From: Longimicrobiales bacterium | GTDB lineage: Bacteria > Gemmatimonadota > Gemmatimonadetes > Longimicrobiales > Gaopeijiaceae | NCBI GenBank assembly: GCA_951813395.1 | Contig: OX638356.1 | Location: 2,430,501 to 2,494,500, forward strand | DNA length: 64,000 nt | Direction: 5' to 3' | Shown here: positions 23,744-32,497 of the stretch, piece by piece | How positions within the stretch are numbered: the first letter of the stretch is position 1 | How the letters are laid out: every line of letters begins with the position of its first letter | Program-made: the position numbers and the translations under genes | The notes under the pieces: model-generated | Seen by the model: only the letters and a program-made list of their open reading frames with translations | Told to the model about the DNA's origin: nothing | Databases searched by the model: none

Positions 23744-26503
23744 ATGGATCCTTGGTACAGAGTCGCGACGTTGCGCCGGGAGGTGCGGGAAGGCCGCTCC
23801 TTCAGTCCAGACGAGTTCGCCATCGCGCTCGAACAGGTGGTCGCCGGCACTGCGCCGCCCGACTACAGCGACCCGGAGCAGTTCTTCGCGAGAACCTGCT
23901 TCACGCGGGCGCTCAGGGAGCACGCCGGTATGGCGCTGCGCCGACTCTCGGGCAAGACGGAGAACACCGCTCCGGTCCTCACTCTCATCACGCAGTTCGG
24001 CGGCGGGAAGACCCACACCCTCACCTCTCTGTATCACCTCGCCAGCACGGGCGAGGCGGCCGCCGGATTCCCCGGCGTGGAAGGTCTCCTCGGAGGGGAG
24101 GGGCTTGGATCCGTGCCTTCGGCCCGGGTCGGCGTGTTCGTCGGCAACGCTTGGGATCCGGCAGAGGGCAGGGAGACGCCATGGATCGACTTGGCTCGCC
24201 AGGTAGCGGGCGAGCCAGGTGTCACGGCGCTCGGGACTGCGGCAAGGACCACGCCCCCCGGGACCGCGACGCTGGGCAAGGTGTTCGCCGCCGCAGAGGC
24301 GCCGGTGCTGCTCCTGTTCGACGAGGTGCTCAACTTCGTAAACCGCCACCGCGCCATGGCCGACAGCTTTCACGCATTCATCCAGAACCTCACGGTCGCT
24401 GTCACTGGGACCACTTGCGCGGCCGCGGTCATCAGCCTGCCGCGCAGTCAAGTCGAAATGACCGACTGGGACCAGAAGTGGCAGGACCGGATCAGGAAGG
24501 TCGTCGGCCGCGTCGCGCGCGACCTCATCGCAAACGACGAGGCGGAGATCAGCGAGGTCGTCCGGCGTCGTCTCTTCGAGAATCTCGGCGGGGCTCGGCT
24601 CCGCAGGAGAGTGGCCAACACTTACGCTAACTGGTGTTTCGAGCGCACCGCACGGCTCCCGCGCGAATGGCTGGCCGTGGACACGGCGACGACCGAGGCA
24701 AAGGCCCGGGAGTTCCTACGCACTCGGTTTGAGGCATGCTATCCGTTTCACCCGGCGACGCTCTCGGTTTTTCAGCGGAAATGGCGGGCGCTGCCGCAGT
24801 TTCAGCAGACCCGGGGCGCGCTTGCGATGCTCGCCCAGTGGGTGTCGTGGGCTGCTCGCGAACACTTCCGCAAGGCGCGCACGGAGCCGCTGATCACGCT
24901 CGGATCCGCTCCGATGCATGTGCCGGAGTTCCGCGCGGTCGTGCTGGGCCAGTTGGGCGAGGCGCGCCTCGACGCCGCCATCGAGGCCGACCTAGCCGGA
25001 CAACAGGCCCACGCACGCGCGCTGGACGCGGACGCTAGGGGCGCACTGCGCGACATCCATCGGCGCACAGGCACGGCTATCCTCTTCGAGTCGTCCGGCG
25101 GTCAGGTGGACAAGGTTGCTCACCTGCCCGAATTGCGGTTCGCGCTCGGCGAGCCCGAGATCGACACAACGACCGTGGACAACGCGGCGGCCGCGTTGGA
25201 GGCGGCCGGGTTCTTCATCCGCAGCGTCGGAACAGACGGATACCGCATCCACTACCAGGCCACTCTGAGAAAGGTGGTGAGCGACCGGCGCGCCTCGCTC
25301 GACGAGGAGACCGAAATCAGACCGGCCGTCCGGAAGCTCGTCGAGGCGGAATTCGCGCGAGGAGCCACGTTGCCCCTCGTCCCCTTCCCCGGCACCGCGA
25401 CGGACATTCCAGACACGCCGCGCCTCTCGCTCGTGGTGTGCGATCCGGAGACGGAGTGGACGGACGCCGGGGCGGCGGCCGGACGAATCGCCGAGTGGAC
25501 TAGAAGGCGCGGCAACTCGGATCGGCTCTATCCCGCATCGCTCGTATGGTGCGTCAGAAAGCCCGGGCGGGCAGTGATCGACAAGGTGGAGCTTTGGCTG
25601 GCGTGGCAGCGAGTCGCCACCGAAGTGGCGCAGGGCGTGTTGGGCGCGGACTTTGACCGCGCGGATCGCGCCGGCGTGAGCGCCATGGTCAGGGACTCGG
25701 AGGAGGCCGCCAGGGACGAGGTTTGGGCGAGCTACCGTTTCGCCGTACTGTCCGACAACAGCGAGGAGACCGGCCTCAGGGTCATCGACTTGGGTGCGGG
25801 CCATTCCAGCGGAAGCCAGACCCTTTGCGGCCGTGTTGTGAGCGCCATGAAGGCCGAGGCACTTCTCAACGAGTCGGTCGGGGCTGGCTACATCGACCGC
25901 CATTGGCCACCCGCGTTCACGGATTCGGGGGCGTGGCCGCTCAGGAGCCTGCGCCAGAGCTTCCTCGATGGCTCGCTGACGCGGCTGAGCGATCCAGAGA
26001 AGGTCCTTCGGCGGCAGATCGCCGCGCTCGTGGCCGCAGGCGAGTTCGGTTTGGCGTCCGGTGATCGACCCGATGGAGGCTACGGCAGATTTTCGTATGC
26101 GGAGCCGATCCGGCAGGAGGAGATCACGTTCGATCCAGATGTGTTTCTCCTCACCAGAAGGAAATCCGAAGCCCTGACAACCCCGCCCGAGCCGGATCCG
26201 CCGCCCCGCGAGCCGCAGCCCGGCGACACCGGGGCAGAGCCCGAGCCGGATCCGGCACCGCGAGCCACCGCTGAGGAGTCGAGGGCGATCCTTCAGGTTC
26301 TCGGCACGATACCCGCCGAAGTCTGGAACCGGCTCGGCATCAGGATTCTGCCGAAGCTTCGGCCCTTGGACGATCTCAGAGTCGGCATTGAACTGTCAGC
26401 GACCGTCAGCCCCGAGAGGGTTCAGAGTCTTGAGGCCGAACTGACTCAAGCCCTTCGGGATCTCGACCTGGAAGGCCGGGTTCGCATCGTCATGCGAGCC
26501 TAA
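23744..26503 (+). CDS. DUF499 AAA+ ATPase
   Basis: A 919-residue protein of the DUF499 family. The N-terminus has FFARTCFTRALREHAG and Walker A TQFGGGKTHTL (83-93, Lys89); Walker B is LLLFDEVLNFV (about 188-198). The C-terminal region holds a proline-rich linker (PEPDPPPREPQPGD) before a small terminal domain. It lies 144 bp after the DUF1156 gene, the longest gap in this otherwise overlapping operon. DUF1156 and DUF499 proteins recur together in predicted anti-phage systems. The last 14 bp overlap the 3' end of the oppositely oriented Cap5 gene. Confidence 0.9.
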   Translation: MDPWYRVATLRREVREGRSFSPDEFAIALEQVVAGTAPPDYSDPEQFFARTCFTRALREHAGMALRRLSGKTENTAPVLTLITQFGGGKTHTLTSLYHLASTGEAAAGFPGVEGLLGGEGLGSVPSARVGVFVGNAWDPAEGRETPWIDLARQVAGEPGVTALGTAARTTPPGTATLGKVFAAAEAPVLLLFDEVLNFVNRHRAMADSFHAFIQNLTVAVTGTTCAAAVISLPRSQVEMTDWDQKWQDRIRKVVGRVARDLIANDEAEISEVVRRRLFENLGGARLRRRVANTYANWCFERTARLPREWLAVDTATTEAKAREFLRTRFEACYPFHPATLSVFQRKWRALPQFQQTRGALAMLAQWVSWAAREHFRKARTEPLITLGSAPMHVPEFRAVVLGQLGEARLDAAIEADLAGQQAHARALDADARGALRDIHRRTGTAILFESSGGQVDKVAHLPELRFALGEPEIDTTTVDNAAAALEAAGFFIRSVGTDGYRIHYQATLRKVVSDRRASLDEETEIRPAVRKLVEAEFARGATLPLVPFPGTATDIPDTPRLSLVVCDPETEWTDAGAAAGRIAEWTRRRGNSDRLYPASLVWCVRKPGRAVIDKVELWLAWQRVATEVAQGVLGADFDRADRAGVSAMVRDSEEAARDEVWASYRFAVLSDNSEETGLRVIDLGAGHSSGSQTLCGRVVSAMKAEALLNESVGAGYIDRHWPPAFTDSGAWPLRSLRQSFLDGSLTRLSDPEKVLRRQIAALVAAGEFGLASGDRPDGGYGRFSYAEPIRQEEITFDPDVFLLTRRKSEALTTPPEPDPPPREPQPGDTGAEPEPDPAPRATAEESRAILQVLGTIPAEVWNRLGIRILPKLRPLDDLRVGIELSATVSPERVQSLEAELTQALRDLDLEGRVRIVMRA

Positions 26504-28088
26504 CCATCGGTTCGTTGCCCACGTTGAGGATCCGCAGTCTCGGCACCATACGATCGCCCTCCGTTGAGAAATCGTAGACCACCAGCTCAGGGTGATAGCT
26601 GTCGAACGCCTGTCCGAAGAACACGCATGCCGCATTGGAAGCGCACGGCAGCACATGTACACGGCGAACACCATGAGCGTCGCCCAACCGGTGCAGCAAC
26701 TCCTGCATGTGCTGTCGGAAAGAAGTGCCATCGTCCGGATGACCCAAAGCGCCGTTGCCTCGGTAGTGCCTCCAGGCGACGACAGATACGACGCTCATAC
26801 CAAGAGACTCCGCTGTAGACCGCGTTGCTTCCGGCACCCCCGTTAGCCCCAACAATAGGGACACGTCGTCCTCCGAATCCGTGAGCAGGTCGAGACCCTC
26901 GATCGTGTAGAACTCGCCCCGTGGCTCGTTGACCGGCCAATACCACAGGCCCCTCTCTCGGTACCGCAACATCGGTGTGATGTCGCACTTGTTCCCGAGC
27001 TTCGCACCGAGTGCGATCAGAGCCGGCATCAGGCCCATCGCAAACAGCGCCGCACGATATCGTTCGCCGTGCGCCTGTTTCAAGATCTCTTCGGCCGTCC
27101 GCTCCACCGCAGCGGCAATGACGTCCCAAAGGACCTCGCCCTTCAAGAGCCGCAGGACAAGCTCGTTGTCGTTGACGGTCTGGAGCCTGCCGTCGAGCCG
27201 CGCACCAATGGGCTTGAGCGCCCGAGCCGCCTGCTTGGACGACGGCAGTGCGATTCTCTGCCGATGCACGGGCCATGCTACTCCAAATGCTGGCATTGGC
27301 TCAAGAGATAGCCCGTCGAGCAGCTCGGTCGCCGTCTCGCAGAAGTGACGCCGTATCGCCGAGAGGACGGATGCCGGATAGTCGGCTTTGGCGATCGCAT
27401 CCACCAGCCGGTGGTGCGTGTCGCAGAGAAGCAGGATGTTCTCAGGGTCGTCCGCAAGGTCGCCCGACAGGTGCAGCACGCCACGGGTGCCCCTCTCCGA
27501 CGACGCGACGTTGTGCGCCAGTGTGGCGAAGTTACCTCGCTCATGGGTAACAGGGTCTTTGGTTAGGTCCGCTCCGCACCCCTCGAACATGCAGCGCCCG
27601 TGGGCGTCCAACAGCACTTGGTTGCGCGTTGGCACACTGATCGCTGAGCCGCGGCCCTTCTCGCGGGTTTTCTGTTCGAGTTTTGCGAAGAACGCACTCC
27701 ATCCAGCCTCCGCCTGTTGCCTGCGCTGGTCGTACGACTCCCGCCACACCGCCGTCAACTCGGCCAGGTTGCCCGTGTGTTCCTCGGTCAACGTATGGCC
27801 CTGCCAGCACCGCAGTTCCATCGGGACGACCATGCCTTCGTTGTACGCCTGCAGAGCGCTGACGCTCTCCGCCGCTGAGAGACAGAAGCGCGAGGCCACA
27901 ACCACCACCCCGCCCCTCAGGAGCACAGCCACGACTGCTTCCGGCCCTTCGTCCATCAGCACACCGACGCTATCCCAAGACACCAGTGCCCGCACAGCCT
28001 CAGCGTGGTCCTTGACCGCGTCAAGCTCCGTCATCGGCAGCTCGCGCGTCTGCACGACCGCCAACTCCCGGGGATCAACCATCACCAT
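26490..28088 (-). CDS. cap5: CBASS effector Cap5: HNH endonuclease with SAVED domain
   Basis: A 532-residue effector. The HNH nuclease is at about 160-235 with zinc Cys in GRCMFEGCG, AHNVAS, and CDTHHRLVD. The SAVED cyclic-oligonucleotide receptor follows (about 290-530) with LFAMGLMPALIALG, DDVSLLLGLTG and VHVLPCASNAACVFFGQAF. In CBASS the ligand activates double-strand DNA degradation. Known Cap5 proteins begin close to the HNH domain; here about 150 extra residues precede it with no recognised motif. ATG 28088 is chosen (28082 is alternative). Last gene of the CBASS operon, overlapping cap3 by 14 bp and the DUF499 gene tail to tail by 14 bp. Confidence 0.88.
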   Translation of the reverse strand: MVMVDPRELAVVQTRELPMTELDAVKDHAEAVRALVSWDSVGVLMDEGPEAVVAVLLRGGVVVVASRFCLSAAESVSALQAYNEGMVVPMELRCWQGHTLTEEHTGNLAELTAVWRESYDQRRQQAEAGWSAFFAKLEQKTREKGRGSAISVPTRNQVLLDAHGRCMFEGCGADLTKDPVTHERGNFATLAHNVASSERGTRGVLHLSGDLADDPENILLLCDTHHRLVDAIAKADYPASVLSAIRRHFCETATELLDGLSLEPMPAFGVAWPVHRQRIALPSSKQAARALKPIGARLDGRLQTVNDNELVLRLLKGEVLWDVIAAAVERTAEEILKQAHGERYRAALFAMGLMPALIALGAKLGNKCDITPMLRYRERGLWYWPVNEPRGEFYTIEGLDLLTDSEDDVSLLLGLTGVPEATRSTAESLGMSVVSVVAWRHYRGNGALGHPDDGTSFRQHMQELLHRLGDAHGVRRVHVLPCASNAACVFFGQAFDSYHPELVVYDFSTEGDRMVPRLRILNVGNEPMVRLA

Positions 28089-28563
28089 CGCCCCTACATT
28101 CCTCACGCAGCGGCTTGAATCGCCACCGTTTTCGCACGAAAACGCGGGTCTTTTCCGTCCCTACCAACGCAAAGGCCAGCGGCCGCCCTGGGTTCGCCCG
28201 TAGGCACTCGGCCCAATCCTTCCTATCGATTCCCGATGGTGTCGGCACCGGCTCTGGATGCGTGTGCCAGGTTCCGAGGTATATCGACCGGTCATCCGAA
28301 CGGGCGAACGTCCTGCACACGACGCGTTGATGCCCGGGGTCACAAAGCGCAAAGGAGAACCGCGTGCGGCGATCGCGGGGCATCGGGGTAGTAACCTCTT
28401 CGATCCAGATGTCCCGCCGGTCGACGGATGTCGTTCCGATCAATACGCCGAACGACTCGGTCGCGTCCGGCGCAATCTGACGATGCGCATGCCAGACGGC
28501 CATCACTTCATCGCACACAGCCACCCGCCGCCCGTATCCCTTGAAACGGCGCAATGCCCTCAC
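28075..28563 (-). CDS. cap3: CBASS Cap3: JAB/MPN isopeptidase
   Basis: A 162-residue JAMM metalloprotease-like protein. The Glu in ATESFGVLIG and the HxH...D motif in TWHTHPEPVPTPSGIDRKDW give the zinc site. In type II CBASS Cap3 removes the CD-NTase from conjugated targets and so counters Cap2. The GTG at 28563 is preferred because it overlaps the cap2 stop as GTGA, matching the spacing of the rest of the operon; the frame is open to ATG 28638, which would overlap cap2 by 79 bp. Confidence 0.9.
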   Translation of the reverse strand: MRALRRFKGYGRRVAVCDEVMAVWHAHRQIAPDATESFGVLIGTTSVDRRDIWIEEVTTPMPRDRRTRFSFALCDPGHQRVVCRTFARSDDRSIYLGTWHTHPEPVPTPSGIDRKDWAECLRANPGRPLAFALVGTEKTRVFVRKRWRFKPLREECRGDGDG

Positions 28564-30281
28564 CCACCGCAGATGTCGCAGTCGCGATCGTGCAGCGGCA
28601 AGATCTGCAACGACTCGGCGAAGTGCCGGTGTCGCCACGTCACCGCAAGAGACGCCCGCTTTGCTTCCGTTTCACTCCCCTTCCAGCTTACCTTCGACGA
28701 TGTTGGCACTTCGCCCGCGAGGAATCGCACGGCCAAGTCCGCTGCGACGGAAGCCGTGTAGCTCGCAGCAATCCCGCTGTAGGGCAGGAACTGGGTGCCG
28801 CAGCCTCCGTGGTTTCGCATCACAACTTGGTCTGGTGCCAGGAAGTTCAGGTTCGACGCGAGTCCCCGCCCGAGCGTCTTCGGGTCGACGTAGGCGCAGA
28901 GCCAACACCCCTTCATCCCTGGCAGCGCCAAGATAGCATGGCCGCCAATCCCATAGCCCTCCAGCCAGCAGCTCAGGACCGGCACGTCTACGGATTCCGT
29001 ACGACAGTATTCCGCGAAGACTCGTTCCACCGTCGGTACACCGATCGCAATCACCACGAGGTCAAACGACCGAAGTACGGCTGGATCCCGCAGGCTTTGG
29101 AGCCGCTTGGGCCAGTGCGTCACTTCCGCCCACGGGTGCCTTAGGGCGATTTCGCCCGCCAGTGCCTCGGTCTTGAGCCGGCCGATGTCCTTCGCCGACA
29201 GGGTGTGGCGGTAGAGGTTCTTCTCAGACAACGTGTCCGGGTCGGACAACGTCAGACTCCCGACCCCAGCCGATGTCAACCGCAGTGCCAATTCGCTGCC
29301 GACCGACCCGCAACCCACGAGCAGAACGGCCTTCTTCCCCAAGTCCAGTGAACCACCTCCCCGCGGCACCAAAGACCGCCGTGCCAGCGATCTGACTCGG
29401 TAGGGGGTCACCGACCAGCGTGCAGTCTCCTCCTCCGAGATCGGCAGCCGACCCCGCTCACTCCTGTGCAAGCGGATCGCGAACATTGTCTCCCCCTCGG
29501 GGATCGGAGCCGAGAAGACCAGCCAGTACAGGCCACTGCTTTTCTTGTTCAACCTTCGGAGGTCACGAGCGCCGGTGGCGTCCACGTGGTCAATCGCCTT
29601 CAAGTACCATGGCACCAAGTCGATCAGCGTATCCGGCGCGGGCTCCAGGTTTTTCAACCGCAGAGCTACGGCCTTCCCGACCGTCTGGCGCGTTCCCCAT
29701 CGCGCGCAGCCGCGCACAGAGTCCAGCCGCCGGTTGTTGGCCAACGAACCCGCCAATGCGATCGGTCTGTTCCGCAAGTCCACGCCGGGCTCCGCGCGTG
29801 GCGGTCTCACCTGCAGCCCCTCGGACTCCTCACCATCCCATGCCACGAAGAGTTCGTTCGGCCCGCCATCCGCCGCGCGGCACAGAATCGCCCAGTGGGC
29901 CTCGAACTCCCGCAACAGCTCCGCCCGGTTGTACTTGGGATCCTCGATCAGCCGCCTCAGCAGTCCAACGTGCTCCTCGACCGTGTCTTGGTAGACGCGC
30001 TCGGGGCATTCGATGTTTACTGACGTTGACGCGACATCGCCGATACAGACTTCGCCCCCGTGCCCGTTCCCATCCGAGAGTACGTGCGCCAACTTCCCGA
30101 AGCCGTGGCCACCTTCGAGATCGAACTTCGGGACACGAAGGATTTCTTTTTCGAAGTCGTGGACGAGCTTGATGGGCCGACCACCAAGCTGGAACGTCAC
30201 TCTCAGCCGCAATCCGCCGTCGATCAGCGCCGCATCGTGGCCAGCCGTCCGGAGGCTCTGACAGATCGACTCCCGGTTCAT
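28560..30281 (-). CDS. cap2: CBASS Cap2: E2-E1 fusion conjugating enzyme
   Basis: A 573-residue protein with an N-terminal E2-like region (HGGEVCIGDVAS holds a candidate catalytic Cys) and a C-terminal ThiF/E1 adenylation domain: VLLVGCGSVGSELALRL, LSDPDTLSEKNLYRH, and later VPVLSCWLEG and GCWLCAY. In type II CBASS Cap2 activates and transfers the C-terminus of the CD-NTase to target molecules, which primes the cyclase. The ATG at 30281 overlaps the CD-NTase stop as ATGA; the open frame reaches 30404 but that would run through the upstream gene. Confidence 0.92.
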   Translation of the reverse strand: MNRESICQSLRTAGHDAALIDGGLRLRVTFQLGGRPIKLVHDFEKEILRVPKFDLEGGHGFGKLAHVLSDGNGHGGEVCIGDVASTSVNIECPERVYQDTVEEHVGLLRRLIEDPKYNRAELLREFEAHWAILCRAADGGPNELFVAWDGEESEGLQVRPPRAEPGVDLRNRPIALAGSLANNRRLDSVRGCARWGTRQTVGKAVALRLKNLEPAPDTLIDLVPWYLKAIDHVDATGARDLRRLNKKSSGLYWLVFSAPIPEGETMFAIRLHRSERGRLPISEEETARWSVTPYRVRSLARRSLVPRGGGSLDLGKKAVLLVGCGSVGSELALRLTSAGVGSLTLSDPDTLSEKNLYRHTLSAKDIGRLKTEALAGEIALRHPWAEVTHWPKRLQSLRDPAVLRSFDLVVIAIGVPTVERVFAEYCRTESVDVPVLSCWLEGYGIGGHAILALPGMKGCWLCAYVDPKTLGRGLASNLNFLAPDQVVMRNHGGCGTQFLPYSGIAASYTASVAADLAVRFLAGEVPTSSKVSWKGSETEAKRASLAVTWRHRHFAESLQILPLHDRDCDICGG

Positions 30282-31315
30282 GCACCCTGCGATGTCCTGA
30301 CGAACCCAGGCGTCAGATAAGTCGCCTTCGCGGTTTTGGATCCACCGTTCGGCGAATCGGGTATCTCGAAGTCGTCGCCGAAGAGTTCGTTCAGGATCTT
30401 GCACTGCTCTCGCTCGTCGCTCAGCGCCTCCGCCTTCCTCAGCTGTTCCTTTAGGCGGCTGAGCTTGTTGTAGAGTTGCGTCCCGGTGTCGAGGCTCGAT
30501 CCGTAGAAGATGTCGCGGTACGGTTCGACTGGCAGATCCACACGGACACGGTACTTTCCGTCCTCCTCTTCATCGAAGTAGCCAGCGTCGAGGATCGCCT
30601 CCACCGTCGCGCGCAGTGCCTCCAGATCCTGGGAGGCGCCCTCCGTGCTGAACGACGATTCCAGGTTTTGTTTCACCATGACGGTGAGTCCGATCGAGAA
30701 TACTTTGGCGCCGACCGTTTCGCTGAACTGCTCGTCGCGCCAGCGCTTGACGTAACGCACCAGCCGATAGAACTGGCTGCGCACGTCTTGCGCTTCGTCG
30801 TCGTCGCAGTCACTGAAGTCAACGACCCACTCCATTAGCCCGAGGGGGTCCGCAATCGCCCACTCCCGGTTATTCTCATCGGAGTTCTTCTTCCCCACCG
30901 CGAGGTAGTGCTGGTCACCCGACCTCTTGTAGATGATGAGGTCGATGTGGAGATCGTCGCCGGCGTAATCGGCGGTCACGCACGGCTTCTTGATCTTGGC
31001 ATTCTTGAAGCCCCGATTCTCAAGAACTTCGAGTGCCTTCTTTTTCGGCGTAACCGGGTTCTCCGGCGCGGTATCCGCGTCGACCACCAGCGCACGGTCA
31101 ATGTCGTAGTCGCCCGAGATCGGGATGATTCCCGTGTGTGTCTTCAGCGATCCCTGGATGAAGTCGTCCACGATCGGGTAGCCGGCGTCCTTGAATTCCT
31201 TGGTGACGTGCCGCTTAATGCTGTCGTCGCGGTCCCGTGCCTTCTTGTAGGCATCGTCCTCGCGGCCCAGCTTGATCTTGCCGCGGAACTTGTTGAAGTG
31301 GGTCTGGATGCCCAT
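30278..31315 (-). CDS. CBASS CD-NTase (cyclic oligonucleotide synthase)
   Basis: A 345-residue nucleotidyltransferase. The active site has Gly55-Ser56 in DFIQGSLKTHTG and the metal-binding acids in GDYDIDRAL (69-73), with a third acid in DLHIDLIIYK (about 115-125). It makes the cyclic di- or trinucleotide signal that activates Cap5. ATG 31315 is chosen because GGAGGGACCC precedes it. The protein ends in TSQGA; a small C-terminal residue fits its use as a Cap2 conjugation substrate. Clade and product cannot be assigned from sequence alone. First gene of the operon; a tRNA gene ends 73 nt upstream on the same strand. Confidence 0.92.
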   Translation of the reverse strand: MGIQTHFNKFRGKIKLGREDDAYKKARDRDDSIKRHVTKEFKDAGYPIVDDFIQGSLKTHTGIIPISGDYDIDRALVVDADTAPENPVTPKKKALEVLENRGFKNAKIKKPCVTADYAGDDLHIDLIIYKRSGDQHYLAVGKKNSDENNREWAIADPLGLMEWVVDFSDCDDDEAQDVRSQFYRLVRYVKRWRDEQFSETVGAKVFSIGLTVMVKQNLESSFSTEGASQDLEALRATVEAILDAGYFDEEEDGKYRVRVDLPVEPYRDIFYGSSLDTGTQLYNKLSRLKEQLRKAEALSDEREQCKILNELFGDDFEIPDSPNGGSKTAKATYLTPGFVRTSQGA

Positions 31316-31388
31316 GGGTCCCTCCATTGGACTGTGTGACTGACGTTGTTACTTGCGAGAAGGAGACCTTCCGCGCTAGCTTCTCCAA

Positions 31389-31477
31389 CGGAATGGGGCG
31401 GGATTCGAACCCGCAAAGGCCTCGCGGCCTCCGGACCTTGAAGTGTCCGGTGTGTTCGCCAACACACAGCCCATCCC
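31389..31477 (-). tRNA. tRNA-Sec-like gene (anticodon TCA), divergent second copy
   Basis: An 89-nt cloverleaf on the minus strand. It has an 8-bp acceptor stem (GGGATGGG with CCCATTCC, one G-T pair), discriminator G, 6-7 bp D stem with a 4-nt loop (GGCG), anticodon stem CCGGAC/GTCCGG, a long variable arm AGGCC-GCGA-GGCCT and a 5-bp T stem GCGGG/CCCGC with TTCGAAT loop. An 8+5 acceptor branch, long D stem, G73 and anticodon TCA are bacterial tRNA-Sec features. The anticodon loop is odd: ACTTCAAG is 8 nt, one more than normal. No CCA is encoded. It differs strongly from the canonical tRNA-Sec at 49842-49938. Confidence 0.6.
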
Positions 31478-31481
31478 TTCT

Positions 31482-31514
31482 AGCCCCTCGGCGGTCCGCC
31501 AACCGTCGAGGGGC
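31482..31514 (-). terminator. Strong inverted repeat just 5' of the tRNA-Sec-like gene
   Basis: A perfect 9-bp inverted repeat AGCCCCTCG (31482-31490) and CGAGGGGCT (31506-31514) encloses a second small palindrome GGCGGTCCGCC. It could end transcription coming from the right, insulating the tRNA and CBASS unit, or be a mobile-element end. No T-run on the minus strand side is obvious. Confidence 0.4.
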
Positions 31515-32124
31515 TGTTATAGAGGGGAACCTTAGAGATAACCTCGGCTCACCCCGTGCGCTAGGGGTTGAAGCAAAAACCACTAGTCCTAGTGCCACAG
31601 GATCGCGGGTACGCTGTATGTTGGGGTGGTGGGATTCCGCCGACCAAGTGCAGTCCGGTACTCGGCCCGGCCCCCGCTCAGCTGACCTCGGTCCCCTCGC
31701 ACGACCAGCGACACGGGCAAAACGTCCTCAATCCCACAGCACGCTTGTGTCAATCGGCGCGGGAACGGGCGCGGCCTGAGCCGCTCGCTGAGGCACCGCG
31801 GTTCGGCTCGGGCGAAGCAGTGGCGCTCACCGTGCCGCGGTCGGCGGTGGGCAGCCAGCAGGTGACGGTCGGGTGCGCAACATCGGACGGCACCGTGACG
31901 GGCGGAAAACGACTACACGGCCTCGTCGCACCCCCCATGCCAACCCGGTCCTGTACAGCGCCAAGCTGCTGGAGGTCGCGGCAGACGACTAACGAGCGTG
32001 ACGATCCGGAGGACTACGCGACCGCCATCTAACGGCAGGGCGAGGGGGCGCTCTCGCTAGGGCAGTCCCGCCCGCGAAGGCCCCCTGAGATGGTCGGGGA
32101 TCGGAATCGATGGCCTCGTCCCCC

Positions 32125-32188
32125 CGGCCGGATTGAAACCGATTGCGGATGGAATCCGTAGTATGCCGCCCTTCGGGTCACCGAAGCG
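32125..32188. repeat. 64-bp dispersed repeat, copy 2, with hairpin
   Basis: It aligns to 13191-13254 without gaps (53 of 64 identical). The hairpin CTTCGG-GTCA-CCGAAG is at 32171-32186. It lies in the gap upstream of the mobilization module. Confidence 0.65.
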
Positions 32189-32497
32189 TGAAGGGTATCA
32201 CGACCACGAGGCGAAACGCGGGAGGAGACGCGTAGTTCAGGTTGATTCATCCCACGGCGGAGCTGGTGCCCGTGCCCATCGTCAGGGGCGCTGGCGGGAA
32301 CCGGTCGCCGCTCTGGCTTGGCAGGGACATGGACGGCCCGGCATCGCGGGTCTTCATCCCATCGGTGGCCGCGCTCCGCGAGGCCCGTTGAACGGCTTCT
32401 CCGAAGCGTTTGCGGGGGTGCTCCGCCACCGCACCGCTTGCAGTCGCGGGCGGGTCTCGGACACGCCGCCGCCGGGGGTGTCGGACGCGGCTAAGGC

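Noticed and set aside
31389-31477. Reading the island tRNA as tRNA-Leu (CAA) or tRNA-Ser because of its long variable arm
   Set aside because: The loop cannot be centred on CAA with a paired stem, and the 8-bp acceptor, 4-nt D loop and G73 fit tRNA-Sec better.
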